From NCBI GenBank assembly GCA_028277105.1, contig JANQHO010000052.1, positions 1 to 64,000 of the forward strand: a stretch of 64,000 nt of DNA, read 5' to 3'. Under the pieces are notes generated by a model. The model was not told where the DNA came from. It saw only the letters and a list, made by a program, of their open reading frames with translations, and did not search any database. The stretch is from Owenweeksia sp. Its GTDB lineage: Bacteria; Bacteroidota; Bacteroidia; Flavobacteriales; Schleiferiaceae. The position numbers and the translations under genes were made by a program. Shown here piece by piece: positions 44,245-53,542 of the stretch (the stretch's first letter is position 1; each line of letters begins with the position of its first letter).

Positions 44245-47136
44245 ATGGACATAACAATTAAAAAAACCTTCCTAATCCTGATATCATTTTTTTTATTGTG
44301 CAATATGGCCTATAGCCAAAAAGGAACAATTAGAGGGCAAATTATCGATGGAGAAAATGGGGAACCTTTATTTAGCGCTAATGCCATTCTTGTAGGTACT
44401 CAAAATGGAGCCACTTCAGATTTTGACGGGAATTTTGAAATTATTGCTGACCCTGGCACCTATGACCTTGAAATATCATTTATAGGTTTGAGTAGTGTAA
44501 CCATTACAGGCGTTGAGGTTAAAGCCGGTGAAGTAACAATTATTGATGTAATTCAATTGAAGCCAGCTACTAATGAGCTAGCTGCAGTAACGATTACAGC
44601 CGAAGCTGTTAGAAATACGGAAGAAGCCTTGATTACAGCCAAACGAAAATCTGCCAATGTGATAGATGGTATATCAGCCTCTAAACTTCGTAAAACGGGC
44701 GACTCAGATGCTGGTGATGCAGTGAAGCGTGTTACGGGAGTTTCTGTAGAAGGTGGGAAGTACGTTTATGTGAGGGGATTAGGAGACAGGTATACTAAAA
44801 CTATGCTTAATGGAGTAGATATCCCCGGTCTCGATCCAGATAAAAATAGCATACAGATAGATATTTTTCCTACGAACCTGATCAGTAATATGACAGTCCT
44901 CAAATCAGCATTGGCTGAGCTTCCAGCGGATTTTACAGGAGGAGTTGTAAATATTGAAACCCAAGAATTTCCCGTGGAAAAGATTTTTGAGGTTTCTGTA
45001 GGTGTAAGTTTTAACCCTGCAATGCACTTCAACAACAATTATGTCAATTACGATGGAAGCGGAACAGATTTTTTGGGTTTTGATGGTGGTGATAGAACAA
45101 TACCAGATAGGTCAGGCGTAGCCCCACGTGCTAACTTTGAATCTGATGCAGAAGTAAATGAATTTGTAAAGAAGTTTAATAGAACTCTTGGCGCAGATAT
45201 CCAGACTAGCCCGATGGATTTTGACTTGGGAATTTCTACCGGTAACCAGTACAATTTGAGTAATGGTAATAAGTTGGGTTATATTTTCTCAGCTACCTAT
45301 AAAAACTCAACCAGGTTTTACGAAGAAGTAGAATTTGGCGAATATCAGCGTCCCACACCAGCTGGTGAGTATGAATTGTTAACTGCTGCTACTCAAAGGG
45401 GTAGTATGGGAGAAAATAATGTTTTGCTTGGCGGTTTGGGAGGTCTTTCTTATAAGACACCGGATTCAAAGTATAAACTTACCGTAATGCATCTGCAAAA
45501 TGGAGAAAGTAAAGCTGCTCAATTACGCATTGATGTACCACAAGATATCCCGGGAACATCGGATTATCAAGCTTTTTCTAATAACCTAGAGTATGGTCAA
45601 AGGGGCCTCACCAATGCTTTACTAAGTGGTCAGCATTATATAAACGGAGGAAAGTGGCAGATAAACTGGACAGTTTCTCCTACTTTATCTAATATAACAG
45701 ATCCGGATATCAGGAAAACGGCTTTTACTATTACAGCTGGGGATTCAATTTTTGCACCAGGTCAGGGTGGTAATCCTTTAAGAATCTGGCGTTATCTCAA
45801 TGAAATTAACGCGGTTGGTAAAATTGATGTCATTAGAGAACATAGTCTATTTGAAAATGATGCTAAATTTAAATTTGGCGCTAGTCACGTATTCAAGGAC
45901 AGAGATTATGAAATTATCCAGTATGATTTGGTTCCTAATGGGTTAGCCCCTGATTTCAGTGGTGATCCTGACGAAGTACTTATTGATGAGAACATATTTC
46001 CTGAAGGGGAATTATACTATCAGTCTTCAGTCCAGGCAGGCAAACCTAACCCCAATGAATATCAATCTAATGTTCATTATTCATCCTTATATGTATCTGA
46101 AGAATTCACCCCTGTTTTTAGGTTAAAGGCTATCGTTGGCTTAAGGGGCGAACTCTTTTTACAAAGACATACAGGTAGAGATGCAGACGGAGCAAACGAT
46201 CCAAATAACCCTGAAGCCAATATACTGGATAATGAACTTGTGTTAGATGCTTTTGATTTATTCCCTTCTATAAACTTGATTTATCAGTTGAATGAGAATA
46301 TGAATTTAAGAGGTTCATATTACAGATCAATTGCTCGTCCGTCTTTTAAGGAACTTTCTTTTGCCCAGATTTTAGATCCTATATCCAATAGAACATTTAA
46401 TGGAGGCTTGTTTCAATACCCCGATTGGGATGGAAATTTAATTTCAACCCGAATTAACAATTTTGATATTAGATGGGAGCTTTTTATGGAAAGAGGAGAG
46501 TTGCTTTCAGTAAGTGTATTCTACAAGCAATTTAACAGCCCTATAGAACTGGTTAGGATACCAGCTGCCCCTAATAGTAACGACTTTCAACCTAGAAATG
46601 TGGGTGATGGTCAATTATTTGGAGCTGAATTTGAAATAAGAAAGTCACTTGCTTTTATAACCGAAAGCTTGAGCAATTTCATTTTTAGCGGCAATGTTAC
46701 TTACACCTATTCAGAAATTGATATGACTGATGCAGAATTTTTTGCCAGGTTGGGAGCTGAAAAAGAAGGAGAAACCATAGAAAAAACCAGGGCAATGGCT
46801 GGACAGGCACCTTATATCATCAATGGTGGATTTTCTTACGACAATCGTAAATTAAACTTAAGTTCAGGAGTATATTATAATGTTAGAGGACGTACTCTAG
46901 AGGTTGTTGGTGGGCAATCTGTGCCAGATGTTTTCACAGAACCATTCCACAGTTTGAATTATACTTTGAATAAAACATTTGGAAAGGACAATAATATGTC
47001 TTTAAACTTTAAGGTTACCAATATCTTAAATGATGCCAGGGAGAGCTTCTTTGGTGCTTTTGGAGCTGAAGACCAGGTTTTTACAAGGCTTTTGCCTGGA
47101 ACCGCCTTTTCTTTAGGCTTCGGTTACAAGTTCTAA
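44245..47136 (+). CDS. TonB-dependent outer-membrane receptor
   Basis: About 963 residues. ATG 44245 gives signal peptide MDITIKKTFLILISFFLLC-NMAYSQ; the TTG at 44212 lies at the end of the terminator. A CarboxypepD_reg-like domain (about 30-115), a plug with DAVKRVTGVSVEGGKYVYVRG and LAELPADFTGGVVNIET, and a long barrel ending in LGFGYKF with the terminal Phe follow. No SusD partner gene is adjacent; the upstream lipoprotein takes that place. The substrate is unknown. Position between a PhoB-like regulator and a Na+/phosphate symporter suggests phosphate-containing ligands (inference). Confidence 0.93.
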   Translation: MDITIKKTFLILISFFLLCNMAYSQKGTIRGQIIDGENGEPLFSANAILVGTQNGATSDFDGNFEIIADPGTYDLEISFIGLSSVTITGVEVKAGEVTIIDVIQLKPATNELAAVTITAEAVRNTEEALITAKRKSANVIDGISASKLRKTGDSDAGDAVKRVTGVSVEGGKYVYVRGLGDRYTKTMLNGVDIPGLDPDKNSIQIDIFPTNLISNMTVLKSALAELPADFTGGVVNIETQEFPVEKIFEVSVGVSFNPAMHFNNNYVNYDGSGTDFLGFDGGDRTIPDRSGVAPRANFESDAEVNEFVKKFNRTLGADIQTSPMDFDLGISTGNQYNLSNGNKLGYIFSATYKNSTRFYEEVEFGEYQRPTPAGEYELLTAATQRGSMGENNVLLGGLGGLSYKTPDSKYKLTVMHLQNGESKAAQLRIDVPQDIPGTSDYQAFSNNLEYGQRGLTNALLSGQHYINGGKWQINWTVSPTLSNITDPDIRKTAFTITAGDSIFAPGQGGNPLRIWRYLNEINAVGKIDVIREHSLFENDAKFKFGASHVFKDRDYEIIQYDLVPNGLAPDFSGDPDEVLIDENIFPEGELYYQSSVQAGKPNPNEYQSNVHYSSLYVSEEFTPVFRLKAIVGLRGELFLQRHTGRDADGANDPNNPEANILDNELVLDAFDLFPSINLIYQLNENMNLRGSYYRSIARPSFKELSFAQILDPISNRTFNGGLFQYPDWDGNLISTRINNFDIRWELFMERGELLSVSVFYKQFNSPIELVRIPAAPNSNDFQPRNVGDGQLFGAEFEIRKSLAFITESLSNFIFSGNVTYTYSEIDMTDAEFFARLGAEKEGETIEKTRAMAGQAPYIINGGFSYDNRKLNLSSGVYYNVRGRTLEVVGGQSVPDVFTEPFHSLNYTLNKTFGKDNNMSLNFKVTNILNDARESFFGAFGAEDQVFTRLLPGTAFSLGFGYKF

Positions 47137-47159
47137 ACTTTAAATTTTTGGATTAAGAT

Positions 47160-47190
47160 AAAAAGCCCGCTATTAGTGGGCTTTTTTTTA
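47160..47190 (+). terminator. terminator after the TonB receptor gene
   Basis: AAAAGCCC (47161-47168) pairs with GGGCTTTT (47178-47185), extended by GC/GT in the loop, and is followed by a long T run. Confidence 0.9.
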
Positions 47191-47191
47191 T

Positions 47192-47246
47192 TTAATAATT
47201 ACTTAACAATCAAAACAAAAAACCATTGTAAAGAGTAATAATTTTG
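47192..47246 (+). promoter_or_regulatory. possible Pho-box pair and -7 element before the cupredoxin/lamin-tail gene
   Basis: TTAATA (47192-47197) and TTAACA (47203-47208) are 11 bp apart and both fit the PhoP-type consensus. An exact -7 element TAATTTTG lies at 47239-47246, 23 bp before the ATG. The distance from repeat to -7 (30 bp) is larger than at 42838, and the region is AT-rich, so this site is less certain. Confidence 0.35.
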
Positions 47247-47268
47247 CAATTCACAAAATCTCAATCTT

Positions 47269-50178
47269 ATGAATAAAAAGTTACTATGTTCCTTGCTGGG
47301 TGCACTTGTCAGTGTCAGCACCTTTGCAACGGTACACAATGTTTCTGTTAGTTCCAACGTATTCACTCCCAGTAATCTGGTAATTAATGAGGGAGATACA
47401 GTTATTTGGACTAATATGGGTGGTAATCACAATGTCAACGGTTCTACTACTACTTACCCTTCCAATCCCGCTTCTTTTTCCAATGGTGGGGCATCTTCAG
47501 CTATGTGGACCTATCAGTTTGTTTTTCACGTCCCCGGAAATTACAGCTATCAATGCGATCCTCATGTAGGCCTGGGTATGACGGGTACCATCACAGTTAA
47601 TGCCCTTTCAACTACATCAGATCTAATCCTGACAGGAGTAATAGATGGCCCTCTTCCCGGAGGTTTGCCCAAAGCGGTTGAATTATATGCCACTGCCGCT
47701 ATCGCTGACTTAAGTGAGTATGGAGTAGCCCGTGCCAGTGGAGGTAGTGGAAGTTTAGGTCAGGCGGCTTATGTTATGCCTCCTGCATCGGCAACACAAG
47801 GTCAGTTTATATATATTACCGATGATTCAGCTGGTTTTAATAACTTTTTTGGATTTGATGCCGACTATGTGGATACCAATACCAGCTTTGATGCTATAGC
47901 GGGTAACGGGGATGATGCCTATGAACTGTATAGAAATAATATAGTGGTTGATGTAATGGGTGACGTGAACGTAGACGGTACCGGAGAGCCCTGGGAATAC
48001 CTGGATAGCTGGGCGTACAGGCTTAATGGAACCGGACCTGATGGTTCCACCTTTATATTACCAAACTGGACTTTTGGTGGCCCTAATGTTCTGGATAACG
48101 AAACTTCCAATGCTACTGCTGCCACTCCATTTCCTATTGGAACGTATTCTCCTGTAGCTCCTCCTGCCCCTTCAGTGCCTATCTATAGTGTGGCTACAAT
48201 TACTACCAATGATGTTGACAATATACCAGATTCACTTAATGTTAATTGTGGTATAGAAGGTATAGTTTTCTCAATCGATTTTGACGGAAACAATGGATAC
48301 AGTTTTTATCTCGATGATGGTACCGGGGGTATCAATGTATTCAGCTTCAATGATGTATCGGGTTATACTAGCCCTATGGCAGGCGATTCACTTACTGTAT
48401 GGGGTATCGTTGCTCAATTTAACGGCCTGACAGAATTAATCCCGGACTCAATAAGATTAAACAGCACCGGAAATGCTATCCCCAGTCCCAGTGATGTTAC
48501 TACTCTCGATGAAACTACAGAGGGTGAGTACATTGAACTGAGAGACTTTAGCCTGGTAAACCCTGCTCAATGGCCTACTACCGGTAATGATGCTAATCTG
48601 GAGATTACCAATGGCAATGACACTTTAGTGATGCGTATTGACAGGGATACCGATATAGATGGAACTCCTGCTCCTACCGGAAGCCTGATTATCAGGGGAG
48701 CGGGTACTCAATTTGACGGAGGTACCGTGCCTTTGGATAGCGGCTACCAGATCTTGCCTTCTTCTTTGCTGGATATTATTGAAGTACCTAGCTATACCAT
48801 TGCTGATGTCACCGGCTTTGATCCGGTTACAGGGGAAGCAGATTCTCTTGGTGTTATTTGCGAACTCAGAGGTACCGTATTTACTATCGACTTTGATGGC
48901 AATGCGGGTTACCAAATATACATGTATGATCAAACCGGAGGAATCAATGTCTTTAGCTTTAGCGATGTCAGCGGTTATACTAACCCTCAAATTGGTGATT
49001 CACTTCGAATAGTCGGGGAGATTTTGCAATTCAGGGGCCTCACGGAAATAGGGCCATATACGGTTTTGGTAGAAGCTACTGGTGTTCCCTTGAAATCACC
49101 AGAAGTTGTAACCACTCTTGATGAGTCAACCGAAAGTGAGTATATAAGACTCAATGGCTTTACCTTGGTCGATCCCAGTCAGTGGCCTACATCTTCTGGT
49201 GGAAGTGGTGTAAATTTAGATATTACCAATGGGCATGATACCTTAGTAATGCGTATTGACAGCGATACCGATATTTATGGTAATACTACACCCCCTGCCG
49301 GAGCATTTGACATTATCGGGGTAGGAGGACAGTTCGACAGCAATCCACCTTTACTGGATAATCATCAGATTTTCCCCAGGGATTCCAACGACATTATACC
49401 GGTAGACTTGCCTCAGTTGGCTATTACAGAGATAATGCCCAACTCAGGCCATCCGGCATCTATCAATGGCGATTGGTTTGAGGTAACCAATTATGGTACT
49501 ACCAGTATCGACCTTTTAGGATTTAGCTGGGACGATGAAAGCCGTGAAGCCGGTAAGCATACCGTTACCACCAGCGTGGTATTGCCAGCCGGTGTGTCTG
49601 CTATTTTCCTGGAGGAAGAAAACCCTGATGATGCAGACTGGGCACAATCATGGGCACAGGCAGGGAATAACATCATCATCTTAAATGAAAATGATGAATT
49701 TGTTGACTTTTCAGGATTTAGCTCTAACGGTGACGAAGTAAGCTTGTGGGATGATGGCTTCAGATTATTGTCTTGCGTTGCCTATGACGCATCGGATGTT
49801 AATGCAGGTTTCTCTATAGAGGTTGACAACTCAGGGAATATTCTCGGCAGTTCAGTAAATGGTGTTAACGGAGCATATACTTCTGCTGACAGTGATGTGG
49901 GTAGCCCTGGCAACCTTCCTCCTTTTTCCCTTAGAGAATTGACAGATGATCGCATAGAGCTTTATCCCAACCCTACTTCTGATGTAGTGTTTATCAATAC
50001 CGGGTCTAATGCTACCAAAAACATCCAGTTGATAAGCCTGGTAGGAAGAGTAGTATACAGCAATAGCACCACTGATGAAGTGATCGAAATAAACCTTAAT
50101 AGTGTGCCTGCCGGTATTTATATTGTTTCTGTTGATAACGGAGAAGAGAAGATTACTGCACAGTTAATCGTGGAGTAA
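47269..50178 (+). CDS. secreted multidomain protein: cupredoxin, duplicated OB-like repeat, lamin-tail domain, T9SS sorting signal
   Basis: A 969-residue protein. After the signal peptide (to about 20) comes a plastocyanin-like domain with a full type 1 copper ligand set: His54, Cys96, His99, Met104. A lamin-tail-like domain follows (about 115-285). Two repeats of about 200 residues each share DFDGNxGYxxYxxDxTGGINVFSF-DVSGYT and GEYIELRDF/SEYIRLNGF blocks; they look like the OB-fold parts of secreted nucleases. A second lamin-tail domain (TEIMPNSGHPASINGDWFEV) and a sorting domain (IELYPNPTSD to TAQLIVE) end the protein. No nuclease catalytic domain is seen. Function unknown. Confidence 0.85.
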   Translation: MNKKLLCSLLGALVSVSTFATVHNVSVSSNVFTPSNLVINEGDTVIWTNMGGNHNVNGSTTTYPSNPASFSNGGASSAMWTYQFVFHVPGNYSYQCDPHVGLGMTGTITVNALSTTSDLILTGVIDGPLPGGLPKAVELYATAAIADLSEYGVARASGGSGSLGQAAYVMPPASATQGQFIYITDDSAGFNNFFGFDADYVDTNTSFDAIAGNGDDAYELYRNNIVVDVMGDVNVDGTGEPWEYLDSWAYRLNGTGPDGSTFILPNWTFGGPNVLDNETSNATAATPFPIGTYSPVAPPAPSVPIYSVATITTNDVDNIPDSLNVNCGIEGIVFSIDFDGNNGYSFYLDDGTGGINVFSFNDVSGYTSPMAGDSLTVWGIVAQFNGLTELIPDSIRLNSTGNAIPSPSDVTTLDETTEGEYIELRDFSLVNPAQWPTTGNDANLEITNGNDTLVMRIDRDTDIDGTPAPTGSLIIRGAGTQFDGGTVPLDSGYQILPSSLLDIIEVPSYTIADVTGFDPVTGEADSLGVICELRGTVFTIDFDGNAGYQIYMYDQTGGINVFSFSDVSGYTNPQIGDSLRIVGEILQFRGLTEIGPYTVLVEATGVPLKSPEVVTTLDESTESEYIRLNGFTLVDPSQWPTSSGGSGVNLDITNGHDTLVMRIDSDTDIYGNTTPPAGAFDIIGVGGQFDSNPPLLDNHQIFPRDSNDIIPVDLPQLAITEIMPNSGHPASINGDWFEVTNYGTTSIDLLGFSWDDESREAGKHTVTTSVVLPAGVSAIFLEEENPDDADWAQSWAQAGNNIIILNENDEFVDFSGFSSNGDEVSLWDDGFRLLSCVAYDASDVNAGFSIEVDNSGNILGSSVNGVNGAYTSADSDVGSPGNLPPFSLRELTDDRIELYPNPTSDVVFINTGSNATKNIQLISLVGRVVYSNSTTDEVIEINLNSVPAGIYIVSVDNGEEKITAQLIVE

Positions 50179-50206
50179 TACCGTTTTCTTTAATTTATAA
50201 CATTTA

Positions 50207-50248
50207 TAAAAAAAGGGGTGTCTTGGTATAAAAGACATCCCTTTTTCT
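50207..50248 (+). terminator. terminator after the cupredoxin/lamin-tail gene
   Basis: AAAAGGGGTGTCTT pairs with AAGACATCCCTTTT (one G-T pair) around a 6-base loop, followed by T5. Confidence 0.85.
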
Positions 50249-50289
50249 AATTTTACATATTTGTCCTTTCAAGTAGCAGTTGATTAAAA

Positions 50290-52017
50290 ATGAGTTTCGG
50301 TCTCTTTGATTTTTTAAAAGTTATAGGTTCACTGGGCCTTTTCATCTATGGGATGAAGGTGATGAGTGAAGCTATACAGAAAGTGGCCGGGAACAAAATG
50401 CGCCAGGTTCTGGGGGCTATGACCTCTAATCGGTTTTTCGGGATTTTTTCAGGTTTATTGATTACTACCCTGGTTCAATCTTCATCAGCTACAACTGTTT
50501 TGGTAGTGAGCTTTGTAAACGCAGGTCTTATTACTCTGGCTGAATCAATAGGGGTTATTATGGGTGCCAATGTTGGTACTACGGTTACCGCCTGGTTGGT
50601 TTCGCTTTTAGAATTAGGCAGTTTTAGTATCAGCTTACTTTGTTTGCCCATTATTGCCTTTGGATTTCCCATGATGTTTTTTTCGCGGGAAAAGGTGAGG
50701 CTTTGGGGAGAAGTACTGATAGGCTTTGCCCTACTTTTTTTAGGGCTGTCGTTTATGAAGGAAATAGTACCTGATTTTAGCAGTAATCCCGAGGTTCTCA
50801 GCTTTTTGAGCGAGTCTAATTACAGCGACAGATCACTCTTAGGAAAATATATCCTTAGCCTGGGTTTTGTAATAGTAGGTATTGTTATTACAGTTATTGT
50901 TCAGTCTTCCAGTGCAGCTATGGCTCTTACATTGGTAATGTGCAATCAGGGTTGGATTTCTTTCCCCCTGGCAGCAGCATTGGTATTAGGAGAAAACATT
51001 GGTACAACGGTAACGGCAAATCTGGCTGCATTAGTGGGCAATGTTCACGCTAAAAGAGCCGCCCGTTCTCATTTGATCTTTAACGTAATGGGAGTAGGCT
51101 GGGCTTTATTGATCTTACCTGTTTTTCTGAAGCTTATAGCCTATTTATCAGAATTAGTTACCGGAGCCAATCCATTTGATGAGTTTACGGGCATACCTAT
51201 AGCCCTGGCCTTATTCCATACTATTTTTAATATAGTTAATGTATTGTTGTTAGTGAGTTTTATACCCTTGATAGCCCGAATAGCTATATGGATGGTTCCC
51301 TCCAAGAAAACAGAAGATGAGGAATTCAGCCTCGATTACATTGGTAGCGGCTTAATGGAAACCCCTGAGCTCTCTATAGTTGAGGCGAGAAAGGAGCTCA
51401 TAAAATTTGCGGATCTTATGCGCAGAGCTTTTAAGTATATCCCTTTACTGGTAACAGAAATGGATGAAAAAAAACTACAGCAGTATACAGATCAGTTGCG
51501 CAAATACGAAGACATAGGAGACCGCATGGAAATTGAGATATCGGATTACCTGAGTAAAGCTTCCAAAGGAGAGCTTAGCTCTGACGCAAGCAATACCGTA
51601 CGAAGTATGCTTAACATAGCCAATTATCTGGAGCGAATAGGTGATATATACCTGGAAGTAAGCCGAAATCTTACCAACAGAAAAAGAAAGAAAGCCTACT
51701 TTACCCAGGAAATGAGAGATAATATATTGAAATATGCTACTAAAGTGTCTCTTTCTCTGGATATGATGGTAAAGAACATTGAATCTCCCGAAAACAAAAT
51801 AAATCATATTGAGGCCAATGCCCTGGAAGATGAACTGAATGAGTATTACCAACAACTCAGGGAAGATTATATTAAAAAACTTGAAAAGGGAAAATTCCGT
51901 TTGGAGAGCGGTATATATTACAGTGATTTACTTGCCGAAATGGAACGTATAGGCGATCATGCTGCCAGTATAAGTCAAAGTTTGACCCGTTACGATGATC
52001 CTATAGTTCAGGAATAA
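50290..52017 (+). CDS. Na+/phosphate cotransporter with PhoU-like domain
   Basis: A 575-residue member of the NptA/YjbB family. The two inverted transport repeats carry QSSSATT (63-69) and QSSSAAM (205-211), each followed by a GANVGTTVTAW or GENIGTTVTANL segment; about eight to ten TM helices reach to about residue 340. The last about 220 residues form a PhoU-like helical domain, with NIANYLERIGDIYLEV and LLAEMERIGDHAASIS repeats. It imports or exports phosphate coupled to sodium. It stands at the end of the proposed phosphate locus. The final 17 bp overlap the convergent lipoprotein gene. Confidence 0.93.
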   Translation: MSFGLFDFLKVIGSLGLFIYGMKVMSEAIQKVAGNKMRQVLGAMTSNRFFGIFSGLLITTLVQSSSATTVLVVSFVNAGLITLAESIGVIMGANVGTTVTAWLVSLLELGSFSISLLCLPIIAFGFPMMFFSREKVRLWGEVLIGFALLFLGLSFMKEIVPDFSSNPEVLSFLSESNYSDRSLLGKYILSLGFVIVGIVITVIVQSSSAAMALTLVMCNQGWISFPLAAALVLGENIGTTVTANLAALVGNVHAKRAARSHLIFNVMGVGWALLILPVFLKLIAYLSELVTGANPFDEFTGIPIALALFHTIFNIVNVLLLVSFIPLIARIAIWMVPSKKTEDEEFSLDYIGSGLMETPELSIVEARKELIKFADLMRRAFKYIPLLVTEMDEKKLQQYTDQLRKYEDIGDRMEIEISDYLSKASKGELSSDASNTVRSMLNIANYLERIGDIYLEVSRNLTNRKRKKAYFTQEMRDNILKYATKVSLSLDMMVKNIESPENKINHIEANALEDELNEYYQQLREDYIKKLEKGKFRLESGIYYSDLLAEMERIGDHAASISQSLTRYDDPIVQE

Positions 52018-52519
52018 AGATCATAGGGCTGCTGAGCATATTACTCACATTACCATTACGATCAAATAACTGAAAATCAAAGCGCACCGAATCTACATTG
52101 GCATTTTCAGGATAAGCCAGGTAACTAAAGGTAGTAATCAGGTCACCCTCCAGCGTTTTATTTTGACCTTCCGGTGTGAGGTTAGGAATGATATTGTGGA
52201 AGAAGAGGCAGGTGTCATTGGGAGTGATTTCTACTAAAGAACCGCTTACCTGCTCAAAGTATTTTATTCTGAGATCATAGCTGTTGACGTTACACGGATC
52301 CAGATTGTTCGTATTATCCCTGCCAATGTCTCCATCGCCATCAGTAAAATAAACGGTAAGGAGTATTTCTCTTCGGTTGGTACTGGGATCGTCCACTATT
52401 TCATGCGATCTCCATTCCAATTTGGGAGTATCGGAAAAGTTTTCATTCTTCCGGCAGGAAACCACTGACAAGAACAGGCTAAGAGATAATACTATTACTT
52501 TTGAGTTGAAATTGATCAT
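52001..52519 (-). CDS. lipoprotein, unknown function
   Basis: A 172-residue protein with lipobox LSVVSC followed by a charged spacer. The body is beta-rich with an Asp-rich loop (FTDGDGDIGRDNTNNLDP) that could bind calcium, and a YLAYPENANVDSVRFDFQLFDRNGN segment. Small Bacteroidetes lipoproteins with the GDGDIG motif are common; no function is established that I know of. Its 3' end overlaps the symporter gene by 17 bp. Its start lies 13 bp from the start of the divergent LuxE-like gene, so its promoter must lie within that gene. Confidence 0.75.
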   Translation of the reverse strand: MINFNSKVIVLSLSLFLSVVSCRKNENFSDTPKLEWRSHEIVDDPSTNRREILLTVYFTDGDGDIGRDNTNNLDPCNVNSYDLRIKYFEQVSGSLVEITPNDTCLFFHNIIPNLTPEGQNKTLEGDLITTFSYLAYPENANVDSVRFDFQLFDRNGNVSNMLSSPMIFIPEL

Positions 52520-52532
52520 ACAGGATTTACCA

Positions 52533-53540
52533 GTGTTAAAGCCAACGGTGAAAAACCGCCATTATTTCAAAAATAAGATTTTCAAACTTGAAAATGATAA
52601 TGATTTTGCCTTAACCGCTTTGGAGCTTTTTTATTACCAGGCTCTACACAATAAAATTTACAGCCACTACCTGGATCTGTTAGGTATTGAACCTCAAGAT
52701 ATCACACGATTTGAACAGATACCACATTTACCTATTTCTTTTTTCAAAAGCCAGGTAGTGAAATCCGGCAATTTCAAAGAAGATATGATCTTTACCAGTT
52801 CAGGCACTACTTCAACCGGGCAAAGCCATCATTTCGTTAGAGAGGTAGCGTTATATGAACAGTCCTTTACAAAAGCCTTCCGGCTTTTTTACGGCAATAT
52901 TTCAAACTGGTGTATTATAGCGCTATTGCCTTCTTACCTGGAGCGTGAGGGTTCTTCCCTGGTGTATATGGTTGATAAGCTCATCCAACTATCGACCGAT
53001 GAAGACAGTGGCTTTTACCTTTACGAACATCGCCAGTTGCTGGAGGTACTGGAACGGAAAAAGATTGATAAAAGAAGTACTTTGCTGTTTGGTGTGAGTT
53101 TTGCCTTGCTGGATTTAGCTGGAGAAAACCACCTTAAAATGCCTGAGCTTGCCATTGTGGAAACCGGAGGCATGAAAGGCAGGCGCAGGGAAATGACCAG
53201 GAAGGAATTACACCACCATATAAAAGCTTCCTTTGGAGTTGAAAATGTACATTCAGAATACGGCATGACCGAACTACTTTCCCAGGCGTATTCTACTGAA
53301 AAGGGCAGGTTTAAAACCCCACCCTGGATGAAAATAAGCATCAGGGACACCAGGGATCCCTTTTCAAAAGCCGGTCATCAGAAAACGGGTGGTATCAACG
53401 TTATGGATCTGGCCAACATTGATAGTTGTGCCTTTATAGAAACAGAAGACCTGGGTAGGTTAATGCCTGATGGTAGCTTTGAAGTTTTAGGTAGATTTGA
53501 CCAGGCCGAAGTAAGAGGCTGTAATCTTTTAGTTGTATAA
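52533..53540 (+). CDS. LuxE-like acyl-protein synthetase / adenylate-forming enzyme
   Basis: About 335 residues resembling the LuxE family, which activates fatty acids as acyl-AMP and transfers them. It contains LPISFFKS, the phosphate-binding loop FTSSGTTSTGQSHH, VETGGMKGRRREMTR, and SEYGMTELLSQAYS (the YGMTE adenylation motif). A C-terminal LGRLMPDGSFEVLGRFDQAEVRGCN segment matches the hinge of adenylating enzymes. The longer frame reaches back to 52377 inside the opposite gene; GTG 52533, with AGGA 8 bp upstream, is the likeliest start. Substrate unknown. Confidence 0.82.
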   Translation: MLKPTVKNRHYFKNKIFKLENDNDFALTALELFYYQALHNKIYSHYLDLLGIEPQDITRFEQIPHLPISFFKSQVVKSGNFKEDMIFTSSGTTSTGQSHHFVREVALYEQSFTKAFRLFYGNISNWCIIALLPSYLEREGSSLVYMVDKLIQLSTDEDSGFYLYEHRQLLEVLERKKIDKRSTLLFGVSFALLDLAGENHLKMPELAIVETGGMKGRRREMTRKELHHHIKASFGVENVHSEYGMTELLSQAYSTEKGRFKTPPWMKISIRDTRDPFSKAGHQKTGGINVMDLANIDSCAFIETEDLGRLMPDGSFEVLGRFDQAEVRGCNLLVV

Positions 53541-53542
53541 AT

